In this document: positions 9,053 to 17,252 of the stretch, piece after piece | How the letters are laid out: every line of letters begins with the position of its first letter | Position numbering within the stretch: the first letter of the stretch is position 1 | Origin: Paenibacillus sp. FSL R7-0337 | GTDB lineage: Bacteria; Bacillota; Bacilli; Paenibacillales; Paenibacillaceae | Direction: 5' to 3' | DNA length: 64,000 nt | NCBI RefSeq assembly: GCF_037969875.1 | Contig: NZ_CP150218.1 | Coordinates: 124,001 to 188,000 of the forward strand | Translations under genes and position numbers: made by a program | Notes under the pieces: generated by a model | The model's input: the letters and a program-made list of their open reading frames with translations, nothing else | The model's database searches: none | Told to the model about the DNA's origin: nothing

Positions 9053-11113
9053 TTATTCCAGCTTGAACTGCCTCAGCTCTTCCTCCAGCTTCTGCGAGAT
9101 TTGGCTCAGCTCTCTGGACAGTTCAGCGACCTGCTCAATACTGCCTAGCTGTTCTTGCGTGTTGGCGCTAACCTCTTCAGTGGAGGCGGAATTCTCCTCT
9201 GTGGTGGACGAGATGACCTCAATCGCCTGCAGAATCTCATCCTTGTGCTTGTGGACAATCGAAGTGTTATTGCTGATCTGCAGCATCCGTACCTTAAGCT
9301 CCTCCAGGTCGCTGTTCAAGCTGAAGAAGACCTGCTTCGCATTCTCGACAGATTTGGCATTCTCCTCCGCAATCGTAAGGTTAAGCGTAGTGTGTTCTAC
9401 GGACAGACTTGTTTTTTCTTCAATGGCGCTGACCTTCTTGTAAATTTCCTCGGTAGCGCGGGCTGTTTGCTCGGCAAGCTTACGCACCTCACCAGCCACC
9501 ACGGCAAAACCTCTGCCATGTTCACCTGCCCGTGCCGCTTCAATGGAAGCATTAAGGGCCAGCAGATTGGTCTGCGTCGCTATTTGATTCACTGTGCCTA
9601 CAATACCCGAAATCTCATGACGGCTCAGATCAATATCCTCAATGAGCGATGACATCGCCTGTGTAGATCGGTGATTGTCTTCTGCGGCCTTGGAGAGCTG
9701 CTCCACCAAGTCAAGACCGGAACTGCTGAGCTCTGCTGAGGTCTGTACCATGGTTCCTACAGTCTGGGCATCACTGGTGATTTCGTCAATTTGATCCGAT
9801 AATGCACCGGTTTTGTGGAGAATGCTCTCGGATTCAGCAGACTGGTAGTTGGTGGCATTCGCTATTTCATTGATGGCCGTAGCCGTTTCGTTCATGGTAA
9901 TAGCGGTTTTGGTAGAGATGGCTTGCAGGTTCTGGGAAGACTGGGCCAGCACCTGAGTCGTATTATGGATCACCTGAATCATGCCCTGAATCTTCTGGAC
10001 CATGCCCGCGATGCCATGAGCAATCTGTCCGATTTCATTGCGGGAGGCGTCACTCAGCTGAACAGTCAGGTCTCCGTCTGCAATCCGTTTGATAGCGGCC
10101 AGCAGTTTTGGAATGGAGCGTAACAGGTAGCGCAGTGTGAGATAACAGATGAACACCAGGACCAAAGCGGCCACAGCAAAACCGGTGATGGTCGTCCGGG
10201 TGAAGGACGTCAGCTCGCTAAGCGCCTCCTGCCGGGTAATGGTTAAGCCTACAGACCATCCGGTATCCTTGCTGGTGGCATAACCGATATAACGGGGGTC
10301 ACCATTATCATCAATGAGTGATACGCCGGATTCGCCGTTAATCATTTTTTTGCCGATGGCCCCGAGATCGCCCGGACTGTCTGTAATCTTCTCCTTCAAC
10401 ACTTTGGCTTTATCCGGATGGTAGAGAATATCGCCTGAGCGGGTAGCCAGAACGGAGAACCCGGTAGTTCCCAAGGAATAGCTCTGCATGATCTCCGGGA
10501 TGTCATCGAAGGCAATATCTGCGGCAATGAAGCCGATCATTTGGCTGCTGTCATTCAGAATCGGATAGAAAATGCCCATCAGCATTTTGCCGCTAATGAC
10601 ATCGGCGTAAGGCTCAGAATAATAGAGACCCTGGGATTCAGATACGGGCTTGAAGTAGGGGCGGGCGCGGATATCGAAGTCTGAGTTAGAGGCCAGACCG
10701 TCATTTTGGAGGAAATATCCCTTCCCGGATAACCCGGCAACCCAGGCATCGGCGAAGGAGGGCTCTGACTTTACAATGTCCGCCAGTGTTGCGAGTGCTT
10801 CTGCGGCGTGGGGGGAGGTGGTGATTTGATCTGGTGTAGTGCTCTCAATATATTTTTGGAAAATCGAGTTGGTGGACATTTGTTTGACCAGTGCGCCCTT
10901 CTCCTTGAACAAAGCATCGAACTGGCTGACAATTCCCTGCGTCTTGGTCATCAGCATCGACTCTTGCTGGCTGACCAGAATGCTTCGGGTGCTGGAATAG
11001 AAGAAGGTACCCAGAATCGAGAAGACGACAAGAATAATGACTAGCAGTACAATGGCCAATGTGTTGGCAATGCTGGTTGAACGGACTGGCCGTTTTTGAA
11101 TTAACTGTGACAT
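9053..11113 (-). CDS. Methyl-accepting chemotaxis protein with Cache sensor
   Basis: Transmembrane chemoreceptor, 686 residues. Membrane span 1 (about 18-42, [20 protein letters not shown]), an extracellular double-Cache sensor (about 45-300), span 2 (about 305-330, [21 protein letters not shown]), HAMP, then a long cytoplasmic coiled coil with the invariant hairpin tip ([37 protein letters not shown]) that binds CheW/CheA. It signals ligand binding to the flagellar motor. GGGAGATGACCT precedes the ATG. No other chemotaxis gene is near, as is common for orphan receptors; ligand unknown. Confidence 0.96.
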   Translation of the reverse strand: MSQLIQKRPVRSTSIANTLAIVLLVIILVVFSILGTFFYSSTRSILVSQQESMLMTKTQGIVSQFDALFKEKGALVKQMSTNSIFQKYIESTTPDQITTSPHAAEALATLADIVKSEPSFADAWVAGLSGKGYFLQNDGLASNSDFDIRARPYFKPVSESQGLYYSEPYADVISGKMLMGIFYPILNDSSQMIGFIAADIAFDDIPEIMQSYSLGTTGFSVLATRSGDILYHPDKAKVLKEKITDSPGDLGAIGKKMINGESGVSLIDDNGDPRYIGYATSKDTGWSVGLTITRQEALSELTSFTRTTITGFAVAALVLVFICYLTLRYLLRSIPKLLAAIKRIADGDLTVQLSDASRNEIGQIAHGIAGMVQKIQGMIQVIHNTTQVLAQSSQNLQAISTKTAITMNETATAINEIANATNYQSAESESILHKTGALSDQIDEITSDAQTVGTMVQTSAELSSSGLDLVEQLSKAAEDNHRSTQAMSSLIEDIDLSRHEISGIVGTVNQIATQTNLLALNASIEAARAGEHGRGFAVVAGEVRKLAEQTARATEEIYKKVSAIEEKTSLSVEHTTLNLTIAEENAKSVENAKQVFFSLNSDLEELKVRMLQISNNTSIVHKHKDEILQAIEVISSTTEENSASTEEVSANTQEQLGSIEQVAELSRELSQISQKLEEELRQFKLE

Positions 11114-11272
11114 AGGTCATCTCCCGGATATGTATTAGAGCGAAAGCTCTTAAATAATATGTCGGAATATGGCGGATATTCTTGTAGAGGGAAGTATGTT
11201 AAATTTCTTTAATAAATTTCTATTGGATAAGCCGAGTCAATCCTATCAATGAATATGACAGGAAGAACAAAT

Positions 11273-11306
11273 ACAGAGCAAACCTGTGAATTCAGGTTTG
11301 CTCTGT
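11273..11306 (-). terminator. Terminator of the Cys-rich mini-gene
   Basis: ACAGAGCAAACCTG (11273-11286) and CAGGTTTGCTCTGT (11293-11306) form a perfect 14-bp stem with a 6-nt loop, directly downstream of the minus-strand gene ending at 11325; a moderately U-rich tail follows on that strand. Confidence 0.7.
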
Positions 11307-11324
11307 GATTGCAACGGCCTTTTA

Positions 11325-11555
11325 CTAACATCTGTGCTTAGGCTTTTTCCAGGGCTTGCAGGGTATATAGGGTTTGCAAGGCACGGTGTGACAGGGGATG
11401 GGCTTACAGCCGATTTTTTTTGTTGTTGTACAACAGCTTTCAATACATGGATCGTATCTAACGGTGACAAATGTTTTAACAATCTCTTTTTTCACAAAAC
11501 ATTTTCTAATTGGATCTGTGGGAATACAGCAATGTTTTCTATTTTTCTTATTCAT
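11325..11555 (-). CDS. Small Cys-rich protein, possibly spore-coat type
   Basis: 76 residues, Lys- and Cys-rich (eleven Cys), beginning MNKKNRKHCCIP and ending with repeated C-K-P turns (CHTVPCKPYIPCKPWKKPKHRC). No signal peptide. The composition recalls spore-coat or exosporium proteins that cross-link through disulfides, but I cannot assign a family. The gene is credible because GGGAGGTAACC lies just before the ATG and a perfect-stem terminator follows; the overlapping plus-strand frame has no ribosome site. Monocistronic between the chemoreceptor gene and the iron block. Confidence 0.7.
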   Translation of the reverse strand: MNKKNRKHCCIPTDPIRKCFVKKEIVKTFVTVRYDPCIESCCTTTKKIGCKPIPCHTVPCKPYIPCKPWKKPKHRC

Positions 11556-11651
11556 TTCGGTTACCTCCCCATATATTATTACTTGTTATCATATGTGTTT
11601 GTGCTTCAGCCCGACTAAGGTAATAACCCATTAAATGGTATAAAATAGAAA

Positions 11652-11681
11652 AAAGATCAACGGTAATTACCATTGATCTTT
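11652..11681 (-). terminator. Terminator overlapping the end of the FhuF-like gene
   Basis: AAAGATCAA (11652-11660) pairs with TTGATCTTT (11673-11681), with an inner GGT/ACC pair, and on the minus strand is followed by TTTTTTCTATTT. The TAA stop of the gene (11667-11669) lies inside the hairpin. Confidence 0.8.
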
Positions 11682-12461
11682 CCATGAGACAGGTAGCTGG
11701 GAATTCCCATCTGTAGAGATTATAGGACATCCGCCGCAATAGTCATGATCCGCTCTGAGCTTATAGGCCAGACAGCAGGTAGCTTTCACAGATATCGTAT
11801 CGTGCGGAGGGTGTGGGTCCGTCCTGAACTTGGGGGTGATACGGAACGGATTGCTGCGAAGTCCGAATACCTCCGGCTTCAACTCCCAGATTACAGCTTG
11901 GAATTGCCCGTGGATCAGGTTGCGATGGCACTCACTGGGAGCATCAAGAGCATCCTCTTCGATAAAAGTATACAACTGATTATAGACATGCTTCCACAGC
12001 ATTACCGCTTTGGTCTGTGAAGCCTCAGCAAGTGCCGCAATAATCGGTCTGACCTCGTTCGTGTAGAACCACCCAAGTTCATCTATGATCTCATTTCCAT
12101 TCCCGTTCCGGTCATAGATACCCTCCCGGTAGTTATGGATAGGGAAGGCAAATTCGGGATACCCCTCTGTGCGGATGAGCTGCACAGACAGGTTATTCAG
12201 TCGCAAGGCATGAGCCAGCGGGTCTGCAGCTGTGAGCAGTACGTATTTAGCTCCGCAGATCCCGGCGATCCATGTGCAGAAGATGGCTGCCGCTATCCGT
12301 TTATCCTCAGTCCCGAGCATGGAAGCATAAGTGGTAAGCAGATGCTCAGCATGTGCGGGCATACATAATTCGGTCAGTCGTAAAGTAACCACTGCGTTCT
12401 CGATAGCTTCGGGGCAGATGTAGTAACGTTCAGCCCGCTGGAGCTCGCCAGTGTTGCCCAT
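11667..12461 (-). CDS. FhuF-like [2Fe-2S] ferric-siderophore reductase family protein
   Basis: 264 residues, cytoplasmic. The C-terminus has CCLAYKL followed by YCGGCP, the C-C-x10-C-x2-C pattern that binds the [2Fe-2S] cluster in FhuF proteins, which reduce ferric siderophores to release iron. The upstream body (HAEHLLTTYASMLG, LLTAADPLAHAL) fits the family. The start chosen is ATG 12461 (MGNTGELQ), preceded by GGGGGACTTCAA; a longer frame reaches 12521 but would overlap the gene before it. It lies 13 bp after a siderophore-binding protein gene, so the two form an operon for iron uptake and release. Confidence 0.85.
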   Translation of the reverse strand: MGNTGELQRAERYYICPEAIENAVVTLRLTELCMPAHAEHLLTTYASMLGTEDKRIAAAIFCTWIAGICGAKYVLLTAADPLAHALRLNNLSVQLIRTEGYPEFAFPIHNYREGIYDRNGNGNEIIDELGWFYTNEVRPIIAALAEASQTKAVMLWKHVYNQLYTFIEEDALDAPSECHRNLIHGQFQAVIWELKPEVFGLRSNPFRITPKFRTDPHPPHDTISVKATCCLAYKLRADHDYCGGCPIISTDGNSQLPVSWKDQW

Positions 12462-12474
12462 TTGAAGTCCCCCT

Positions 12475-13437
12475 TTATTTGGAGTTGCCTTCAAAGGCTT
12501 GAAGCACTGCATCCACCGCATAACGGTTAGCCATAGGAGACATCCCCAGATTGAACCAATCCTTGCCGGCCATGGTGTAGACCTGGTTCTTTTTGACCGC
12601 CGTCATGTTCTTCCATAATGGACTCTTCAGCAGATCCTCATAGGTGTTCTTAACCCCGGCATCGTCCTCGTTATTCAACTGGAGGAAAATGTGATCGGGA
12701 TTATACTCAGGCAGCTTCTCAAGCGAGATGGATAAGGAAGGGTCCTTAGTTGGGAAATTCGGGATCATCTCCAGCCCAAGCGTAGTATGAAGGAATTTTC
12801 CGCGGTCAATCTGATCTCCGTAAAGAACGAAGCTGCCCGGCATCACCATCATGTACATCACCGTTTCATTACCCACCAGATCATCCAGCTTCTGCTTGGC
12901 TTCCGCCTCCTGAGTCTCCAGATCCTTGATTACCTTCTCTGCAAGCTCCGTTTTGCCGAGTACCCCGGCGATATCCTTCAGCTCATCCCGCCAGTCATCC
13001 CGCTGCGGCAGCAGAACCGTCGGAGCGATCCCGGACAACTGGTCATAATCCTTAGCCGACCACCACGTAGGGGCGAGGATCAGATCAGGATTGGCAGAGA
13101 GAATCATTTCGAAATTCGGGGTTTGGGCTATGCCCATCTTCAGCGTATCCTTGAACGGCTCCTCTAGATAAGTCGGGAACTCCTCCTGGTAGTTCTGTAC
13201 AGCAACGGGCGTAACCCCCAGGGCCTGCAGGAATTCCGGGTAGACCACAGACAAGCCAATCACTCTGGCCGGGTGGGCGGGGATTTTAATCTCGCCTTTC
13301 TCACTGCCTACTACCCGGAAATCTGCTTCGGCGTCTGCGGCCACCTTGGCCTGTCCACTGTTATTAGAGCAAGCTGTCATTACCAATATCAATGCTATCG
13401 CCATGCAGAACACCATTCTTTGTCTCATCTGTCGCAT
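12475..13437 (-). CDS. Iron-siderophore ABC transporter substrate-binding lipoprotein
   Basis: 320 residues with a lipoprotein signal (MAIALILVMTAC, Cys 23) and the two-lobed FepB/FhuD-type fold: NTD with IPAHPARVIGLSVVYPEFLQALGV, the NPDLILAPTWW motif and a long interlobe helix (VIKDLETQEAEAKQKLDDL). It should bind ferric siderophore outside the membrane and hand it to a FecCD-type permease, which is not in this window. AGGAGG precedes the ATG. A Fur-like box lies 50-62 bp upstream. It is followed by the FhuF-like reductase gene and preceded by a Btr-type regulator, a common iron-uptake arrangement. Confidence 0.93.
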   Translation of the reverse strand: MRQMRQRMVFCMAIALILVMTACSNNSGQAKVAADAEADFRVVGSEKGEIKIPAHPARVIGLSVVYPEFLQALGVTPVAVQNYQEEFPTYLEEPFKDTLKMGIAQTPNFEMILSANPDLILAPTWWSAKDYDQLSGIAPTVLLPQRDDWRDELKDIAGVLGKTELAEKVIKDLETQEAEAKQKLDDLVGNETVMYMMVMPGSFVLYGDQIDRGKFLHTTLGLEMIPNFPTKDPSLSISLEKLPEYNPDHIFLQLNNEDDAGVKNTYEDLLKSPLWKNMTAVKKNQVYTMAGKDWFNLGMSPMANRYAVDAVLQAFEGNSK

Positions 13438-13486
13438 ATCTTCAATAACCTCCTGAGTATCAATACCTGTCTTCTCACCTGAGAGT

Positions 13487-13499
13487 GAGAATCAATATC
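13487..13499 (-). promoter_or_regulatory. Imperfect Fur box
   Basis: On the minus strand GATATTGATTCTC matches 11 of 13 positions of GATAATGATTATC, about 50 bp before the siderophore-binding gene. Fur would repress the gene when iron is sufficient. Confidence 0.5.
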
Positions 13500-13557
13500 A
13501 CTGTTAGGAGTATAAAACAATCCGTCCGATTCGACTATTGACTATCACGCCAATATT

Positions 13558-15213
13558 TCATATCCGATTACGCCAGAGTGTCAGCACGGAGTCAAGAGCC
13601 AGCTCTTGGGTGAACGAGTTATACTCTGTCCAAGGGTAGGGAGGGAGGTGTCCAATACGTGATAACCCTGCGGGATCAGGGGGCAGCAAGGACTCTCTGT
13701 CCCGGAGTGCAGACCAGACGGCCTGAGAAGCAGCATCCTGATCCACAATGAACAGCAGCTTGTCCGCATCTGACGACCATAGCTCCTCAGGGGTTATGGT
13801 CTGATTACTTAGCTCACGGTCCACAACGGACGCCGGGATAAAATGCAGATCATCATAGAACACCTCAGCTAAGCTTCGGGTAGACAGCACGGTGATGGAT
13901 TGAGCGGATATGCGGACAAGGAGCAGCTTGCCCATAGCGGGTCCTTGGCCCAATTTTACCCGGATGCTCTTGGCCTTACGCTCATAGTTATTCAGCCATG
14001 CTGCTGCTTCCGGCGCCCTGCCTACGCATTCTCCAATGAAGTGTAATTGCGAGCGCCAATCCGTCTGGAGGGGAGACACGAGGAACGTGGGAGCAATTGC
14101 CTGGAGCTGCGGGAGCATCCACCGTCTTACCGAAGTCTCCAGCCCGAGAATGTAATCAGGACGGAGAACGCTAAGCTGCGCTAGCCGGAGAGACTCCTGC
14201 TTGGCAAGCGGCAGCGCCGCATCCGTCTCATATTTTCGCCGGTAATATTCAGCCCAGGGATGGTCCGCAGGAGCTGCGCAGGGAATAATATTCAGGGTAA
14301 GCAGCGACCCGATGAGGCTGCCGTGACAAACTGCGATTTTGAGCTTGGCATTGCGCATGAAGGTGGCCGGCGCGACCCCGGTAATCTGCTTGAATTTGCG
14401 CCGGAAGTAAGGGACATCCTTGTAACCCACATAAGCCGCAATATCCTTCAGCTCATAATTCGTCTGCGGCAGCATCAGGCTCCGTGCTTGTCTGATCCGG
14501 TATTCGGTCAGGTACTCGATCGCGCTGAGACCATAGGTCTGCTTGAACAGCCGGATGAAATGCCTGACGCTGGTGCCTGCTTCAGCAGCAAGCAGACCGA
14601 TGGACAGCTCTTCACGGTAATGCTGCTCTATATAGAGCTTAGCCCGCTCCATGGCAGTGTCGGTATCGCTTGGCTGCATCTGTCCGGCACTGCTCAGCAG
14701 ACTGTGCAGCAGCTCATAGAACCGGCTCTGGGCAAGCAGACGCTGCAAGGGGTTCTGGCTTCCCATGTAACCGGTGATGGACTCACAAAGTTTGCTGTAT
14801 GTAATCGTTGACTGAATGGCTATGTTTCCTTCCAGGGGGACGGGGAGATGAAGCTCAGCCGGGCGGGTAGGTTGCTGTTCTTCCGGTATACTATGCTGGC
14901 TATACACATCGAACCGTAGGATGTATACACTTTGTTCGCCTGTGTTCTCCATTGAGGCCTCGATTAATTGCCCCGGCTGACAGACGAACGCACTTCCCGC
15001 CCTCAGCTCGCAGTATTTGCCGTCCACCGTGATGGAGCCTTGCCCCGCAATGGGAATCAGCAGCAGATACGATTTCAGAAATTGCAGCCGCAGCGGCCAC
15101 TCTCCCCCTGGATTACGGCCATGCATAATACTCCGAAGCCTGAACCACATCTGATCTAGCTCTCCAAAGGCTTTCGAAGGCGGGAGGCTATCCTTATCGT
15201 TCATTTGTTGCAC
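13558..15213 (-). CDS. Btr-type AraC regulator with C-terminal siderophore-binding domain
   Basis: 551 residues, cytoplasmic. N-terminal cupin-like sensor (about 40-115), AraC double helix-turn-helix (about 190-290, VRHFIRLFKQTYGLSAIEYL and IAAYVGYKDVPYFRRKFKQ), then a periplasmic-binding-protein-like domain without signal peptide (about 300-551, LRPDYILGLETSVRRWMLPQL). The same architecture occurs in B. subtilis Btr, which senses bacillibactin and activates its uptake genes. Here it probably activates the adjacent siderophore-binding gene, 120 bp downstream. Its promoter lies in the divergent region containing a Fur box at 15305-15319. Confidence 0.9.
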   Translation of the reverse strand: MQQMNDKDSLPPSKAFGELDQMWFRLRSIMHGRNPGGEWPLRLQFLKSYLLLIPIAGQGSITVDGKYCELRAGSAFVCQPGQLIEASMENTGEQSVYILRFDVYSQHSIPEEQQPTRPAELHLPVPLEGNIAIQSTITYSKLCESITGYMGSQNPLQRLLAQSRFYELLHSLLSSAGQMQPSDTDTAMERAKLYIEQHYREELSIGLLAAEAGTSVRHFIRLFKQTYGLSAIEYLTEYRIRQARSLMLPQTNYELKDIAAYVGYKDVPYFRRKFKQITGVAPATFMRNAKLKIAVCHGSLIGSLLTLNIIPCAAPADHPWAEYYRRKYETDAALPLAKQESLRLAQLSVLRPDYILGLETSVRRWMLPQLQAIAPTFLVSPLQTDWRSQLHFIGECVGRAPEAAAWLNNYERKAKSIRVKLGQGPAMGKLLLVRISAQSITVLSTRSLAEVFYDDLHFIPASVVDRELSNQTITPEELWSSDADKLLFIVDQDAASQAVWSALRDRESLLPPDPAGLSRIGHLPPYPWTEYNSFTQELALDSVLTLWRNRI

Positions 15214-15297
15214 CGCCTTTCTGCTATGTGCAGCTTAATTTCATGGAATTTATTATAGCTCACTTGGCAGACAGATCCTATTTACAGAGCTACAGTG

Positions 15298-15327
15298 TTG
15301 TAACTGATAATGGTTATCAATTATAAT
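15298..15327 (+). promoter_or_regulatory. Sigma-A promoter with Fur box in its spacer
   Basis: TTGTAA (15298-15303) and TATAAT (15322-15327) are 18 bp apart. Between them TGATAATGGTTATCA (15305-15319) differs at one position from the Fur consensus. Fur bound here would block polymerase, so the rightward AraC-lipoprotein-methyltransferase unit should be induced by iron limitation. The box may also serve the leftward regulator. Confidence 0.85.
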
Positions 15328-15369
15328 AATAGGAATGTACAGTGAACGGATAGCCAGGGGGAAGTTGAT

Positions 15370-17247
15370 GTGAGACTTGGACAGGAAGACAGCATTCGGG
15401 CATGGAACCATGTACCAATTAGAATTATAGATATCCGTCATATGAGCATGAGGCCGGGAGAGCAGGAGCGGTACGTTTTTCCGTCAAGTGTGTTTGTATT
15501 CACTAATCAGGGGGAGGCTGTCTTCCTGCTCGACGGGACCGGAGGTACTGCAGGACAATCACAGGTTATGCATGGCGGCAAAGGCGCCATTCTTCAAGTC
15601 GCCAGTCTGGGTCAACCGTTAGATTATTACCTCATTCTATACAAACCTTGGTCAGGCAGTGCCTTCACAGAAGCGCGCGGGGACGAGCCGGGTTCTTTTC
15701 AGCAGAGATACGCCTTCCCCGGGAGTGACCCATGGGTGATTCTGTCCCTGCTGGAGCGTATGCATCAGCTATGGAGGAGCGGAGGGGAGCTGGAACGAGT
15801 GCAGGTGCTGGGACTGTTCTACCAGTTTGTAGCCGAGCAATTCCGTCAGCTTGAGCTGGCGGGCGAGCAGGAGCCGGAGACAGATCTGGCAGAGCAGATC
15901 GCCCGTTATATCGGGGAATTCTATCATAAGCCTCTGTCCATGAGCGCTATGGCTAGGTTGTTTCATTACAGCACGCATCACTTAGTGAGGGTATTCAAGC
16001 GCAAATATCAGTGCAGTCCGATGGAGTACGTGAGCCGTACGCGGATGCAGCACGCCAAAAGCCTGCTGGCCAGGACGGATGCACCGATCCGCGATGTGGC
16101 TGAACGTGTGGGGTATACGGATTTTTATTATTTTAGCAGACTGTTCAAAAAGGTATATGGAGAGACCCCCGCACAGTTCAAAATGCACGCTCCGCTTCTG
16201 GAAGGTTCAAATCCTACCAAAGAAATGCCGGAATCGTTCATTGCTCGCCGGAGGGAAGCACGTTATATTGATATCGATGATAATCATTATCAATACAGAA
16301 GACGGAGTGTGAATGATTTGAAAGCTAGCCTTAAGCCCATGTTTGTGATGTCCCTCTTGATCAGCTTGTCTGTGATGGTTGCTGGCTGCGGAGGCGGAAA
16401 TACGAAGACTGCTGATGACAAAACCACCAAGTTGTTCACCGACGGCTTCGGCAGAGAGGTGGAGATTCCGGCAGAGCCAAGTCAGGTTGTTGCCCTCACT
16501 TACGGCGGGTATATGCTTCCGCTTGGCCTGAAGCCGGCAGGTGTTAACCAGGAGACACTGGAACAATATAAGGAAGAGATGGCGGATGTGGAGAATGTCG
16601 GCTCAGAAACAGGCAACGTGGAAGCCATCTCCGCATTGATGCCTGATCTGATTATTATCCCGGATTATTTGGGCCAAGATGTCATTGAGACCTATGAGAA
16701 GATTGCTCCGACCGTAGCAGTAGCCTGGGGCGGTGACCCGGATGTGGTGAACACCTTACGGACCATGGGCGAGATTATGGGCAAGCAGGAGGAGGCAGAG
16801 AAATGGATTGCATCGTTCGATAAGAAGCTGCAAGGTATCCGGGACAGCATCAACGTGAAGCTTGATGAAGGCACGACTGCCATCTCCTTCATTATTCATA
16901 ACGGGGAGGTGCTGCTTGGAGGCGAGGGTGGCACCCTGGGCAAGCTGATCTATCAGGATTTCGGCTTCACCATGCCGGAGCAATTCAAGGCGTATGCTGA
17001 CGGGGGAACGGCGCTGTCGATGGAGAGACTGGTGGACAAGCCGGCGGATTACTTTTTCACACAGATGACGGATGAAGAGCTGGACGCGATGTATGAGCTG
17101 TTCAAGGAGCCGGTCTACCAGAGCATCCCAGCGGTGAAGAACAACCGGATTATCAATGTCTCGCGCGCCAACTGGAACAACGGGCCTTACACGGTGGACC
17201 GGGGAGTGGATGCACTGATTGAGCAGGTGTCGAAGCTGCAGGAGTAG
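15370..17247 (+). CDS. AraC regulator continuous in frame with a siderophore-binding lipoprotein
   Basis: One unbroken 625-codon frame from GTG 15370 (AGGGGGAAG upstream). Residues 1-150 form a cupin-like sensor; about 170-275 are an AraC double helix-turn-helix (LVRVFKRKYQCSPMEYV, VAERVGYTDFYYFSRLFKK). Residues 276-313 are a low-conservation linker whose DNA carries a perfect Fur palindrome (16278-16292). From residue 314 there is a full lipoprotein signal (MFVMSLLISLSVMVAGC, Cys 340) and an iron-siderophore binding protein (FGREVEIPAEPSQVVAL, ALMPDLIIIPDY). A DNA-binding domain ahead of an export signal is odd: either two proteins are made, or a stop codon was lost. Related Btr proteins fuse the domains without a signal peptide. 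Confidence 0.8.
   Translation: MRLGQEDSIRAWNHVPIRIIDIRHMSMRPGEQERYVFPSSVFVFTNQGEAVFLLDGTGGTAGQSQVMHGGKGAILQVASLGQPLDYYLILYKPWSGSAFTEARGDEPGSFQQRYAFPGSDPWVILSLLERMHQLWRSGGELERVQVLGLFYQFVAEQFRQLELAGEQEPETDLAEQIARYIGEFYHKPLSMSAMARLFHYSTHHLVRVFKRKYQCSPMEYVSRTRMQHAKSLLARTDAPIRDVAERVGYTDFYYFSRLFKKVYGETPAQFKMHAPLLEGSNPTKEMPESFIARRREARYIDIDDNHYQYRRRSVNDLKASLKPMFVMSLLISLSVMVAGCGGGNTKTADDKTTKLFTDGFGREVEIPAEPSQVVALTYGGYMLPLGLKPAGVNQETLEQYKEEMADVENVGSETGNVEAISALMPDLIIIPDYLGQDVIETYEKIAPTVAVAWGGDPDVVNTLRTMGEIMGKQEEAEKWIASFDKKLQGIRDSINVKLDEGTTAISFIIHNGEVLLGGEGGTLGKLIYQDFGFTMPEQFKAYADGGTALSMERLVDKPADYFFTQMTDEELDAMYELFKEPVYQSIPAVKNNRIINVSRANWNNGPYTVDRGVDALIEQVSKLQE
16241..16292 (+). promoter_or_regulatory. 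Internal Fur-controlled promoter candidate
   Basis: TTGCTC (16241-16246) and TATATT (16264-16269) are 17 bp apart, followed at about +3 by the exact palindrome TGATAATCATTATCA (16278-16292), a perfect 15-bp Fur box. It lies inside the long open frame and 17 bp before GTG 16309, the natural start of the lipoprotein. Promoter strength is inferred. Confidence 0.65.
16309..17247 (+). CDS. Possible separate siderophore-binding lipoprotein from an internal start
   Basis: If translation starts at GTG 16309 the product is 312 residues and begins MNDLKASLKPMFVMSLL, an ordinary lipoprotein signal with Cys at residue 27, length typical of siderophore-binding proteins. A modest AGACGGA stands directly before the GTG. 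The internal Fur box and promoter just upstream support independent expression. This entry is nested in the 625-codon frame and is an alternative or additional product, not a second locus. It is followed after 5 bp by the methyltransferase-like gene. Confidence 0.55.
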   Translation: MNDLKASLKPMFVMSLLISLSVMVAGCGGGNTKTADDKTTKLFTDGFGREVEIPAEPSQVVALTYGGYMLPLGLKPAGVNQETLEQYKEEMADVENVGSETGNVEAISALMPDLIIIPDYLGQDVIETYEKIAPTVAVAWGGDPDVVNTLRTMGEIMGKQEEAEKWIASFDKKLQGIRDSINVKLDEGTTAISFIIHNGEVLLGGEGGTLGKLIYQDFGFTMPEQFKAYADGGTALSMERLVDKPADYFFTQMTDEELDAMYELFKEPVYQSIPAVKNNRIINVSRANWNNGPYTVDRGVDALIEQVSKLQE

Positions 17248-17252
17248 GAAGG

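Noticed and set aside
11286..11618. Plus-strand frame opposite the Cys-rich mini-gene
   Set aside because: The minus-strand gene has GGGAGGTAACC and a terminator; the plus frame has neither.
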